Positions 44,470-53,396 of a stretch of 64,000 bases of DNA are shown piece after piece. The notes under the pieces were generated by a model. That model ran no database searches, was not told the origin of the DNA, and saw only the letters and a list, made by a program, of their open reading frames with translations. Location of the stretch: positions 62,001 through 126,000 of the forward strand of contig JBKCVN010000013.1 of assembly GCA_046317875.1 (NCBI GenBank), given 5' to 3'. Numbering within the stretch: the first letter of the stretch is position 1; each line of letters opens with the position of its first letter. The translations under genes were made by a program, and so were the position numbers. The stretch is from 2-01-FULL-41-14 sp046317875. Its GTDB lineage: Bacteria > Pseudomonadota > Alphaproteobacteria > UBA7879 > UBA5542.

Positions 44470-46266
44470 ATGTCTAAGCCTAACCTTATCTATTATCACC
44501 GCGAGCTTTCTTTTTTACGTGAAATGGGCAAGGCCTTTGCCCAAAAATACCCCAAAATTGCCCGTCGTCTTAATTTCATGGATCAAGAGGGGTCCGATCC
44601 CCATACGGAACGGCTTATTGAATCCTTTGCTTTTTTAACCTCTTATCTGCAAAAGGATATCGAAAATCAGGTACCACGTTTCTCCAGTGCCCTGCTTTCC
44701 ATTTTATATCCCCATCTCATGTCCCCCATCCCCCCCATGAGCATTGCCGAATTTAAACCATCTTCCTCCAAACCCATGACTGAAAGCCATATCATTCCCC
44801 AGCATTTCTCGGTCTACAGCACGTCAGTCACCAATGATGTGTGTCATTTCCGCACAGGCTATGAAACGGAAGTGTGGCCCATTCAAATTACCAATATTCA
44901 GTTAATCAACTCAGAAAGCGTGGATTTCTTTTTATCTCCCCACGCGTATATGATGAAAATCAGCCTTAAGGCCTTAAAAACGCCCTTCAACAAATTAAAT
45001 ATTAAATCCTTGCGATTTTACATTAATGGCACATCCATTGAACAAAGCACGCTTTATCGTTTGTTGTTCGAGCAAGACTATCCCATTGCCGTTGAAAGCG
45101 ACCCGAAGAAAGCCCCTATCATTTTACCCAAGGGATGCATTAAATCGGTGGGATTTGATTTAAAAGACCAGTTATTACCCTGCCCAGGCAACGCCCATCC
45201 AGCCTACGGACTTTTGCAGGAATATTTTGCTTTTCCCCGGAAATTTATGTTTTTTGATTTGGTTAATCTGGACCTCCACAGCGCCGATCAGGACGTTGTT
45301 ATTTATATTCCCATGATGGATCGATCAGCTGCCCAATCCCTTAATTTTCATTCAAACTTGCTTCGCTTAGGCTGCACTCCCATCGTTAATCTTTTTTCAA
45401 AAACATCCGAACCTGTGCGGTTTGATCATAAAAAAATTGAATACCGTCTGGTGCCCGATTATCGGCGGGAAATGACCACCGAAGTTCATAGCATCGAAAA
45501 GGTCTTTATGTCTTCCGTATCCAGTACGGATGTAAAGGAAATACAACCCTATTTTTCGTATAATCATGCTTCAACCCAAGAATCACACTCTTGCTTCTGG
45601 TCTTCCCGACGCATCCCCACCACTAACCCCAATATTCCTGGTACCGATGTGTGGATGACGTTTGTAAATTGGGATCTAAAGCCTGAATTGCCCCCTGCAG
45701 AAATCGCTTATGCTTCTTTGCTATGTACTAACCGACAATTGGCATCCTTAGTCACGGCCAACACCATATTGAAAGCTCATGATGCCGTGCCTATGGACTC
45801 GATTACATGCCTTCATCAACCCACAGATACATTTTATCCCCCGGAGGCAGGCCAAACGCAATGGCAATTGATTTCTAGCCTATCTGTAAATTACCTTTCT
45901 TTTTCCAGTGGCCGGGAAAGTTTATTGGCTCTTAAGGAAATATTGAGATTATTTAACTTCCCAGGCAATGAATCCAAAAACTTTGAAATTAATTGTCTAA
46001 AGGATTTATCTGTTCAACCCTTGGTAAGACGCATGGGTAATGAAGCATGGCGAGGCTTCGTAAAGGGCACAGGAATCACCCTCACGGTTGATGAGGAAGA
46101 TCCCCATGGGGGCATGAATGCCCTTTTATTTTCGCAAGTTCTCAGTTGTTTTTTCGGATTGTACGCCCAAATTAACTCATTCACCGAATTAACCCTGAAC
46201 AGTGTTCACCAAGAAGGAATTAAAAAAACATGGCCAGCACGAACGGGCGCCCAAGTCCTTCTTTAA
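44470..46266 (+). CDS. tssF: T6SS baseplate subunit TssF (ImpG/VasA)
   Basis: A 598-residue baseplate protein. The ATG at 44470 is chosen because GGAGG stands five bases upstream and the product opens with YYHRELSFLREMGKAFAQKYPKIARRL, the exact TssF N-terminal pattern. Later blocks are DPHTERLIESFAFLTSYLQKDIENQVPRF and LLSILYPHLMSPIPPMSI, which are also diagnostic. A frame starting at 44410 would lack a ribosome site. TssF with TssG forms the wedge that holds VgrG. It overlaps tssG by 37 bases. Confidence 0.95.
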   Translation: MSKPNLIYYHRELSFLREMGKAFAQKYPKIARRLNFMDQEGSDPHTERLIESFAFLTSYLQKDIENQVPRFSSALLSILYPHLMSPIPPMSIAEFKPSSSKPMTESHIIPQHFSVYSTSVTNDVCHFRTGYETEVWPIQITNIQLINSESVDFFLSPHAYMMKISLKALKTPFNKLNIKSLRFYINGTSIEQSTLYRLLFEQDYPIAVESDPKKAPIILPKGCIKSVGFDLKDQLLPCPGNAHPAYGLLQEYFAFPRKFMFFDLVNLDLHSADQDVVIYIPMMDRSAAQSLNFHSNLLRLGCTPIVNLFSKTSEPVRFDHKKIEYRLVPDYRREMTTEVHSIEKVFMSSVSSTDVKEIQPYFSYNHASTQESHSCFWSSRRIPTTNPNIPGTDVWMTFVNWDLKPELPPAEIAYASLLCTNRQLASLVTANTILKAHDAVPMDSITCLHQPTDTFYPPEAGQTQWQLISSLSVNYLSFSSGRESLLALKEILRLFNFPGNESKNFEINCLKDLSVQPLVRRMGNEAWRGFVKGTGITLTVDEEDPHGGMNALLFSQVLSCFFGLYAQINSFTELTLNSVHQEGIKKTWPARTGAQVLL

Positions 46267-47273
46267 AAAAATCACTCAAGGATGCCCTGTCCCAGGAAGC
46301 TGAACAGTTTGAATTTCATGCCCTGGTGAAGGTGCTGGAACGTCTTAATCCCAAAGCCACCCCGTTGGGAGAAGGCCCCATCCCTGACGCTGAGGCTCTG
46401 CGTATCAAAACACACATTGGATTCGAATTTCCCTCGACTGATATCGTCTCGCTTCAGCAACAAGAAGACAGTCCTTTAGAAGTAACCACAAACTTTTTTA
46501 ATGTGGCCGGCATTCAAGGCCCCCTGCCCCCACCCTATATTCAAATGGTGATTGAACGGGACCGTCAAAAAGATACGGCGTTCCATTCTTTCCTAGATAT
46601 ATTTAATCATCGGCTCACGTCCATCCTTCACCGTATCCGGAAAAAGTACTGGGTAGGTGTCTCGGCCTCTCCCCCTGAAAATACCTTTATGGGTCGTATC
46701 CTTAAAAGCTTTTTGGGGCTCAGCAATATTACACAGGGTGACAAACGATTAAAAACCCTAGATCGTTCTCTTTTATTTTATGCCGGGCTTATTTGGCAAC
46801 ACCCTCGGTCACTAATCGCCCTCGAGAAACTACTCACCCACTATTTTAATGTCCCCTTTAAAATTGAACCCTTCCATGGGGGATGGATCTCGATTCCCAC
46901 GAACCAACAAACGGTGATTGGGGCCCAAGGGCGCTTTCAAACCTTGGGTAAAACGGCGGTTCTAGGGGATCGATTCTGGGAACAACAAGCCTATATTCGT
47001 ATTCATGTGGGGCCGATGGGTATTAAAGATTATATTAACTTTCTTAAACCTGGAAAAGCCTACCAATCCCTTAAAATTCTTGTGGCCTATTTTTGTGGGG
47101 AAGATCAAGATTTCAGATTAAACCTTATTCTTAAAAAAGAAGAAGTCCCCTCTGTCCGTCTAGGACAAGGTATGGCCCTTCATTGGACAAGTTGGGTTAA
47201 TAGGGATAATACCGATCCCCAGACGGACGACGCCCAAAACATCCTGAATAAAAAATCTTTTAAAATTCTTTGA
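46230..47273 (+). CDS. tssG: T6SS baseplate subunit TssG (ImpH/VasB)
   Basis: A 347-residue baseplate protein. The N-terminus EAEQFEFHALVKVLERLNP matches the family ('f.f...vrLLe'). VTTNFFNVAGIQGPLPPPYIQMVIERDRQKDTAFHSFLDIFNHRL (as consecutive blocks 'f.GL.G..gpLP..y' and 'D.FhHRl') is the main signature, and KPGKAYQSLKILVAYFCG forms the end. Nested start inside tssF means tight coupling. A glycosyltransferase gene follows 48 bases later on the same strand. Confidence 0.93.
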   Translation: MASTNGRPSPSLKKSLKDALSQEAEQFEFHALVKVLERLNPKATPLGEGPIPDAEALRIKTHIGFEFPSTDIVSLQQQEDSPLEVTTNFFNVAGIQGPLPPPYIQMVIERDRQKDTAFHSFLDIFNHRLTSILHRIRKKYWVGVSASPPENTFMGRILKSFLGLSNITQGDKRLKTLDRSLLFYAGLIWQHPRSLIALEKLLTHYFNVPFKIEPFHGGWISIPTNQQTVIGAQGRFQTLGKTAVLGDRFWEQQAYIRIHVGPMGIKDYINFLKPGKAYQSLKILVAYFCGEDQDFRLNLILKKEEVPSVRLGQGMALHWTSWVNRDNTDPQTDDAQNILNKKSFKIL

Positions 47274-47321
47274 AGAATAATGCTCTTTCTTGTACAGTTT
47301 CCATGATTTAAAGGAATAATT

Positions 47322-48482
47322 ATGATCATCCAAATCCGTTTCTTCCGCCTTATGGGCCTTTTCGTAGTGTTGTTTTTTTTGGTCCAATGGGCCCACAACT
47401 ATCAATATTTCCTGAAAGCCACCTTTCATGAATTTTTTACGCCTTGGAACTTTAAGCTGCCCGAAAAGGGGCAAAATTTTTATGTAAAACACAGCTGCCC
47501 TCGGGCCATGCAACGGGTGATTATCCGGGCTTTCCCAGAATACAAAGTGGTGTTTGCCCCAGAAGCCCCCCAGTTTCACCTCAGTTTGAAAGAATATTAT
47601 ACCCCCACTTATAATATTCACTATGCCCATGTACCCTATCTTGCCTACTCGGGCGAACAAGAAAACCTGCGGTGGAAAAGATACTTGCCTTCTGGTTATC
47701 CCTTCATGGAAATCACCTCCCATGAAAAGAAAGGGGATAATTTCATTTTCATGCCCTATATTGTGTATGGCAAAACAAACCTTAGAAAGCTTTTCTCCGA
47801 AGCAATCATCGAACGGAAAAATAACTCAGTGCGCCCCCTTCAGGTGGCCTATATCAGCTCACATTGCATTAAGGAACGTAACACCATGTTCCAGTTGTTG
47901 CGGGATCGCTTTAAAGACAAGGCCATTTCTTTGGGCAAATGCTTGCAAACCCCTGGTTACGAAGCAAAGGGCACCTATTTCGACCTGAAGGGTATTTATA
48001 AACAGTACAACTTTGGCCTGGCCATGGAAAACCATGACCGCAAGGGATATCTGACTGAAAAAATCGCGAATGTTTTTGAAGCCGGTTCTATCCCCATTTA
48101 TTGGGGGGACGCAGACCTCGCCCGTCGTTTCTTCAATCCCAATGCCTTCATCGATATAAAACAGTACCCCACTTTTGAAGCGGCGGCTGATGCGGTGTTT
48201 GAAATAGCCCAGGATCCGATCCGGTTAAAAGCGTTCCTGGATGCCCCACTTTTTCCTGGCAATAAAATACCGCCCTTTTTGCTTATCAATGATGACCATT
48301 TAACAGATGAAGAAGAGAAAATCCTGCAAGACATGGCTGCGAAACTCCGGCGTTCTTATGACTCTTATTTAAAGCATAAGCAGAATCTGAAGCCTTATTG
48401 GAAAGCGCTAGAATTTAAAGAATTGGTTCAAGAAAAACTAGGCCAAATCTTAAAATCTATTAAGGCGTTTCTACACCTTTAA
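47322..48482 (+). CDS. GT10 family (alpha-1,3-fucosyltransferase-like) glycosyltransferase
   Basis: A 386-residue protein with an N-terminal membrane anchor (about 10-27) followed by a lumen- or cytosol-side catalytic part. The GT10 signature is clear at about residues 229-275: YNFGLAMENHDRKGYLTEKI, FEAGSIPIYWGD and NPNAFIDIKQYP, matching the fucosyltransferase 'F.laFENs...yiTEK......ga.Piy.G...... .SFI' motif. Such enzymes move fucose from GDP-fucose to GlcNAc or related acceptors on LPS or glycoproteins. It lies 48 bases after tssG with its own AAGGAATAATT site and likely shares the T6SS transcript. Placement within a T6SS locus is unusual; its acceptor is unknown. Confidence 0.85.
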   Translation: MIIQIRFFRLMGLFVVLFFLVQWAHNYQYFLKATFHEFFTPWNFKLPEKGQNFYVKHSCPRAMQRVIIRAFPEYKVVFAPEAPQFHLSLKEYYTPTYNIHYAHVPYLAYSGEQENLRWKRYLPSGYPFMEITSHEKKGDNFIFMPYIVYGKTNLRKLFSEAIIERKNNSVRPLQVAYISSHCIKERNTMFQLLRDRFKDKAISLGKCLQTPGYEAKGTYFDLKGIYKQYNFGLAMENHDRKGYLTEKIANVFEAGSIPIYWGDADLARRFFNPNAFIDIKQYPTFEAAADAVFEIAQDPIRLKAFLDAPLFPGNKIPPFLLINDDHLTDEEEKILQDMAAKLRRSYDSYLKHKQNLKPYWKALEFKELVQEKLGQILKSIKAFLHL

Positions 48483-49552
48483 AGCTTGGGGTTACAAAGA
48501 CGATGAAACGCTCTCAATTCTTCTTCTGACAGATCATAGTCATAAACCATGTGCGATCTACAGAATCTATCATAAAAGCCTCTCAGAGAGTTTTCCTCAG
48601 TTTCTGACCTTTCTAGTTTCATCATAAAATGATCTACCTTAGAGCTTATTTTAATCACCCGATCAAATGTACCTTTTAATCGGGAATTAATATCGTTCAA
48701 GAAGAATTCGACTGATTCTATAATCCTCTCGTGCCCTGGAAAATTTCCTATTAAGTTCGTTAACTTTAATATTTGACTCTCTAAAGTATCTCCCTGATGG
48801 ATATTCAACATTCTGATTAAATTTTTTTTGGTCTCATTTTTGGGACGAAGGGGCATGACCGGTAAAACCACCTCTTTTGATACTTTAGGGGGTTCATATG
48901 CACGCCCTATTAACACGTGGGTTAGATGGTCTATTGTTTGAATATGCAACGCTGACGAGGTAGGAATTTTAATAACCGTAATCCCCTCTTTTGAAACTGT
49001 TAGGTTATCGACGGCTTGTAAGAAGGTCTCCAAACTTTCCAGAATAGATATTCCAGCCTCACCCCCCACCCTAGAAGAAAGATATTGAAGGCTATCTTCT
49101 AAACTATATACGTCTTCGCCCCCTAACATATCTTTACATTTTGTCAATTTTTCGTTTATTTTCGGCATTGAAAATTCAGAAAGAGACAAAATATCCCGCC
49201 AGCTGGGTTCAATATTTACCAAAGACTCGGAAGGACACTGACTTGTAATTGGATCTGAAGAAATATTTGATGCAGATGAAATCTCCTCATGGTCTTCTTC
49301 CACAATAAATTGATGAAGTGTGTTCCGATCTAAATCAAACGTCACTTTCTTAGGGGAAGCCTTCTTCTTTTCCCCTATCCCCTCTAGGGTCTGAACTTGA
49401 GGGATTGGTTTTACCCATAACGAAGGGGGTGATAACTCTTCTGTAAAATCCCCTAGGAAAGGCGTCATGCTGGCTGAAAAACAGGCCCTATACCCCACCA
49501 AGAAAAAAGAACTGAATATAAAGATAATAGACTTATAGAAATACGATTTCAT
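48479..49552 (-). CDS. Exported protein of unknown function, 357 residues
   Basis: Encoded opposite to the T6SS genes, between the GT10 gene (4-base overlap at its end) and vgrG. A signal peptide covers about residues 1-27 (IIFIFSSFFLVGYRACFSA). After a disordered, acidic/Ser-rich region, two helical stretches follow (about 115-185 and 240-350). Residues 66-72 read SPKKVTF, which combines an SPKK-type site with a KVxF motif like the docking motif of eukaryotic protein phosphatase 1. No family is recognised. AT-richer than the neighbouring T6SS genes. Could be a host-directed exported protein or a T6SS-linked factor; neither is proven. Confidence 0.65.
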   Translation of the reverse strand: MKSYFYKSIIFIFSSFFLVGYRACFSASMTPFLGDFTEELSPPSLWVKPIPQVQTLEGIGEKKKASPKKVTFDLDRNTLHQFIVEEDHEEISSASNISSDPITSQCPSESLVNIEPSWRDILSLSEFSMPKINEKLTKCKDMLGGEDVYSLEDSLQYLSSRVGGEAGISILESLETFLQAVDNLTVSKEGITVIKIPTSSALHIQTIDHLTHVLIGRAYEPPKVSKEVVLPVMPLRPKNETKKNLIRMLNIHQGDTLESQILKLTNLIGNFPGHERIIESVEFFLNDINSRLKGTFDRVIKISSKVDHFMMKLERSETEENSLRGFYDRFCRSHMVYDYDLSEEELRAFHRLCNPKL

Positions 49553-49711
49553 GGCACCCCCTTGTTTGTCATTTTTTTATATTAATTACGATTATTTTAA
49601 TCGATATTAACCAACTCACCTAACTGAATTTTATATTTTTTCCCTAAAAAAACCCCTTGCTAAACAGGGCATATTTTCGTCTACTATTAGAATCTAACAG
49701 AGGAAAGCTTG

Positions 49712-51805
49712 ATGAATCCCCCACTTACCACAAGTGAAAACGTTTATCTCAGCCTTATAACATCATCGGGCCCAAATGCTTTTATCCTGAACCAGTTTCA
49801 GGGGACCGAGCGTTTTTCCGATCTTTTTCAATTCCAGCTTGAGTTGTATACCACACACAAAGCTAATGCTGCCAATAATGATATTGACTTTCAAAGCCTT
49901 CTCCAAACGGAAGCCACCATTGAAATTCGTTTTCAAAACAGCAAAAAACATCTCAGTGGCATCATTACGCGGTTTACCCAGGGGTCCACAGTCGCCGTGA
50001 CAGACCATGAAAACTATCGTCATCACGAACGCACGTATTATTACCTAACCTTGCGCCCCAAGCTGTGGCTCACCACACTGCGGCAGAATTGCCGTATTTT
50101 TCAAAACAAAAAAACCCTAGAAATCATCAAAGATATTTTGGGGGAACATGGCATCGATCATACCGATAATACCTCCACCGCCGGTCAAACCGTCCGAGAG
50201 TATTGCGTACAATATAACGAAAGTGATTTTCAATTCATCTCTCGCCTGATGGAAGAAGAAGGCATCTATTACTTTTTCACCCATGCCCCCTCGGCTCACA
50301 CCTTTGTATTGTGTGATAACTCGAAACCTTTTGGGATTAACAGTGATTTTGAAGTGGTGTCAAATATTTCAAATGCCAGCCAGCCCAGTTCCTTTCTGCC
50401 CGGCCTTTTTGATTTAAAAGTATCCCAAGAACTCGTCTCATCCATTTATACCACCCATGATTATGATTTCGAAAAGCCCACCTCGCCCCTTACGGCCACA
50501 GCCCAGGGGGAAGGAACAGATAAGGAAGTTTATAATTATCCGGGTGATTATAAAGTTCAAACGGATGGCACAAAAATTGCAGATCGCCGTCTTACCAGCC
50601 TGGAATTTCCTTTTGCCTATTGTACGGGTATCACCAATATCCCCGTTTTGAATGTGGGTTCCTTGTTTAAATTAACCAATTGCCCCCGCCAGACAGAAAA
50701 CAATAAGGAATTTGTTTTATACGAAATTACTCATCAGGCCAAACAGGCCGAAAGTAATAATGATTTAGAACAATCCTTATATACAAATACCATTACGTTT
50801 TTTCATAAGACCCAGTCCTATTTGCCTCCGCTAAAAACCCCCAAACCTAAAATCTATGGCACGCAGACAGCCATTGTAACGGGTAAAGCGGGCGAAGAAA
50901 TTTGGACCGATAAGTACGGGCGTATTTTGGTAAAATTCCATTGGGATCTTAGCGATACCCAAGACGATCAGACATCCTGTTGGATTCGGGTGGCCCAAGG
51001 ATGGACAGGCAAAAACTGGGGTATTCTATTCACACCCCGCATGGGGCAAGAAGTGGTGGTCAGTTTTTTGAATGGCAACCCCGATCATCCGCTGATCACG
51101 GGCTGTGTTTATAATGGTGATAATCTTCCCCCCTATCTTCCCGACACCCCCACCAAAAGTACCATCATGACCAATTCATCCAAAGGCGGCGAAGGATTCA
51201 ACGAGTTACGGTTTGAAGATTTGAAAGATAGCGAGCAAATCTATATGCATGCCCAAAAAGATCTGGATACCGAGGTTTTTAATGGGAACCGCACCTGCAC
51301 CCTGTTAAATGCGGGGGGCGATGGGGGAAATGACACCCTCACCTTAAAAAAAGGGAATCGGCTTATGACCCTGAACGAAGGGAATGAGACCATCCAACTG
51401 GACAAAGGAAACCGCACCATTACATTGGCCGCTGGGGACCTAACCACCGATGTTACGGGCAACATCAAAACAAAAGTAAGTGGTAATTATGATTTAGACG
51501 TGGGGGGAAACCTGACCCTAAAAGTAACGGGAAATATCATGATTCAGGCCCAGGGGAATTGTGATGTGCAAATCACGGGTAATCTCACCGAACAGGCGAT
51601 GCAAATTACGTCACAAGCCCAAACCATGATGAACCTAAAAGCGCTGAATGTGATGACCGAAGGCACCGCCTCTATCATGCTAAAGTCGGCCAGCATTACG
51701 GGTAAGGCCGATGCCACGCTTACCATGGTGGGCACCGCCAGTGCCGTGTTACAAAGCAACGCCTCGGCGGCCGTATCTGCGCCCGTTGTATTACTGGGAG
51801 GATAA
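49712..51805 (+). CDS. vgrG: T6SS spike protein VgrG (TssI)
   Basis: A 697-residue spike protein. The ATG at 49712 follows AGGAAAGC. The gp27-like part includes HEHYRYY-type sequence (RHHERTYYYLTLRPKLWLTTLRQNCRIF), VQYNESDFQFISRLMEEEGIYYFF and the classic Rhs/VgrG entry. The gp5 OB-fold shows EEIWTDKYGRILVKFHWD and SCWIRVAQGWTGKNWGILFTPRMGQEVVVSFLNGNPDHPLITG. A long C-terminal beta-helix of 'G(N/D).t..v.GN....v' repeats ends it. There is no extra effector domain on the C-terminus, so effectors must bind non-covalently or via partners. Confidence 0.96.
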   Translation: MNPPLTTSENVYLSLITSSGPNAFILNQFQGTERFSDLFQFQLELYTTHKANAANNDIDFQSLLQTEATIEIRFQNSKKHLSGIITRFTQGSTVAVTDHENYRHHERTYYYLTLRPKLWLTTLRQNCRIFQNKKTLEIIKDILGEHGIDHTDNTSTAGQTVREYCVQYNESDFQFISRLMEEEGIYYFFTHAPSAHTFVLCDNSKPFGINSDFEVVSNISNASQPSSFLPGLFDLKVSQELVSSIYTTHDYDFEKPTSPLTATAQGEGTDKEVYNYPGDYKVQTDGTKIADRRLTSLEFPFAYCTGITNIPVLNVGSLFKLTNCPRQTENNKEFVLYEITHQAKQAESNNDLEQSLYTNTITFFHKTQSYLPPLKTPKPKIYGTQTAIVTGKAGEEIWTDKYGRILVKFHWDLSDTQDDQTSCWIRVAQGWTGKNWGILFTPRMGQEVVVSFLNGNPDHPLITGCVYNGDNLPPYLPDTPTKSTIMTNSSKGGEGFNELRFEDLKDSEQIYMHAQKDLDTEVFNGNRTCTLLNAGGDGGNDTLTLKKGNRLMTLNEGNETIQLDKGNRTITLAAGDLTTDVTGNIKTKVSGNYDLDVGGNLTLKVTGNIMIQAQGNCDVQITGNLTEQAMQITSQAQTMMNLKALNVMTEGTASIMLKSASITGKADATLTMVGTASAVLQSNASAAVSAPVVLLGG

Positions 51806-52582
51806 ATGTCATCTAACCCCTTTTCCTCAGCCTTTCTGGCCCAATTAAAACAAAAAGAAAAGGCAGCAAGCCAACCCGCGGCCGCAGACTCTCCTGCACC
51901 TGCCCATGAACCCGCGCCCCCGCCTGCCGAAGGCGTCACCGTGCAGGAAGTTAAAGATGACCAGGGTCGTCTTTTACAACGCATTCCCTTTAAGGATGGC
52001 AAAATAGAAGGCGTAATGGAAGTTTTCAGTCCCGAAACAGAAAAGCTCACCCACCGCCTTCCCTATGTGAAGGGTGTCCTGGAAGGAACAGTCATTATGT
52101 ATGATGATGCCCAAAAACCCACCCAAGAGATTCCCTATGTGGCCGGAGAAAAAAAGGGCCTGTGTCGTTTTTATCATCAGGGGATCATCACTTCAGAAAT
52201 AACCTATGATCAGGATAAAATGAATGGAATCGCCACATTTTATGGTCCGAATACCATGGTCCACGCCATAGCCCATTATAAAGATGGCCATCTCGAGGGT
52301 CCCTTCCAATCCTTTGATGGCAAGAAAAACCTGATTCGAGAGTGTGCTTATAAGGCCGGCCTATTAGAAGGCCCGTGCAAAACCTTTTACCCCAGCGGCA
52401 AACTTTTTGAAGAAGCTATTTATAAAAACAACAAGGTACAAGGCGCACAAAACCAATATTTGGAAGATGGTACCCTTTTACGTCGGGTAACCTACAATGA
52501 CGAAGGCAAACCCTTTAAAGAAGAAACCTTTTCTGCCAAAGGGGAAAAGCTTTCGGAAAAAAAGATTGATCCCGCACCCTAG
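51806..52582 (+). CDS. MORN-repeat (YwqK-like) protein coupled to vgrG
   Basis: A 258-residue protein whose ATG directly follows the vgrG stop. Residues about 12-45 are a Pro/Ala-rich flexible linker. From about 50 to 250 there are 8-9 MORN-type repeats of the form 'Y..G.leG....Y...G.l......' (for example YVKGVLEGTVIMYDD, YKAGLLEGPCKTFYPSGKL, YKNNKVQGAQNQYLEDGTL). Such repeats occur in YwqK-type antitoxin or immunity-like proteins and in membrane-binding eukaryotic proteins. Being the vgrG partner, it may be an adaptor, an effector or an immunity protein; the sequence alone does not decide. No signal peptide. Confidence 0.8.
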   Translation: MSSNPFSSAFLAQLKQKEKAASQPAAADSPAPAHEPAPPPAEGVTVQEVKDDQGRLLQRIPFKDGKIEGVMEVFSPETEKLTHRLPYVKGVLEGTVIMYDDAQKPTQEIPYVAGEKKGLCRFYHQGIITSEITYDQDKMNGIATFYGPNTMVHAIAHYKDGHLEGPFQSFDGKKNLIRECAYKAGLLEGPCKTFYPSGKLFEEAIYKNNKVQGAQNQYLEDGTLLRRVTYNDEGKPFKEETFSAKGEKLSEKKIDPAP

Positions 52583-52633
52583 AAAACTTTATCATGGCCC
52601 TGCAATCAGTTTTAATAAAAGGAACCTTCGGCC

Positions 52634-53068
52634 ATGTATGGCAGTTTTATCGTTATTAATCCCTCACGTTGGCTTTTGCTGGCAGCTATCTTCTTGACCC
52701 TTTCTTTTTTCATGCCTCGTCGCATTCCCTTTCTTGTGGCCGCCGCCTCTGTTTTTACAGGCCTTTTCAGTTTTATTTATGGATTTTTCAACCCCTTGTC
52801 CTTTTCCCTAGGGGTGCAAATTCTGTTTTTTTTAGGGACTTTAATTCTAGGGTTGGTTTTTGTGCACCAGCGCCCCCCAGCCCAACGTCTTAATAAAAAT
52901 GATCATTTCACCCTTAAGGCACCCATCGTTCAGGGCAAGGGCACCTTTGAAAAAGAAGGCATCACCTATACCCTGATTGGGCCCGATTGCCCTGGAAAAA
53001 CAAAAGTGAGTGTGGTATCCATAGAAGGTACAACAATTTACATCAAACCCCTGGAAAAAAATGAGTGA
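52634..53068 (+). CDS. NfeD-like small membrane protein
   Basis: A 144-residue protein with two or three hydrophobic helices (about residues 12-32, 36-56 and 60-78) and a C-terminal OB-fold-like domain (GTFEKEGITYTLIGPDCPGKTKVSVVSIEGTTIYIKPL, seen as strands), in the arrangement of the NfeD family. NfeD proteins associate with SPFH (stomatin/flotillin-type) proteins in membrane quality control. No SPFH gene is in the window. It overlaps xseB by eight bases, which suggests joint transcription. Confidence 0.6.
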   Translation: MYGSFIVINPSRWLLLAAIFLTLSFFMPRRIPFLVAAASVFTGLFSFIYGFFNPLSFSLGVQILFFLGTLILGLVFVHQRPPAQRLNKNDHFTLKAPIVQGKGTFEKEGITYTLIGPDCPGKTKVSVVSIEGTTIYIKPLEKNE

Positions 53069-53297
53069 TCCAAAACCCCTTCCTTCAACCTTCGAACAAG
53101 CCATGACCGAATTGGAAACCATCGTCCGGAAATTAGAATCGGGACAGGACTCGCTGGAAAACTCCATTACATTGTACGAGCGGGGCACCCAACTGAAAAA
53201 GTTTTGCGAAAAACAATTGGAAGAGGCCCAATTAAAAATTGAAAAACTTACTTTTGATGGAAATGGCAACCCTACGGGCACCCAAAGTCTGGATTAA
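53061..53297 (+). CDS. xseB: Exodeoxyribonuclease VII small subunit
   Basis: A 78-residue subunit of exonuclease VII. It has the family pattern STFEQAMTELETIVRKLESGQDSLENSITLYERGTQLKKFCEKQLEEAQLKIEKL, given here as its blocks (F..al.eLE.Iv..LE.g...Le.s..ly..G..L...C...L..a...v). Its partner xseA is encoded at 7509-8789. It overlaps the NfeD-like gene by eight bases. Confidence 0.93.
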   Translation: MSDPKPLPSTFEQAMTELETIVRKLESGQDSLENSITLYERGTQLKKFCEKQLEEAQLKIEKLTFDGNGNPTGTQSLD

Positions 53298-53396
53298 AAT
53301 TTTCTTTTTTTAAATCTTTTTATACTCCCCCCCCTCGACAGCCTCTTCGCCCTTCTTTTAAACTAAATAAATATAATCCATAAAAAGGAGGTTCAG

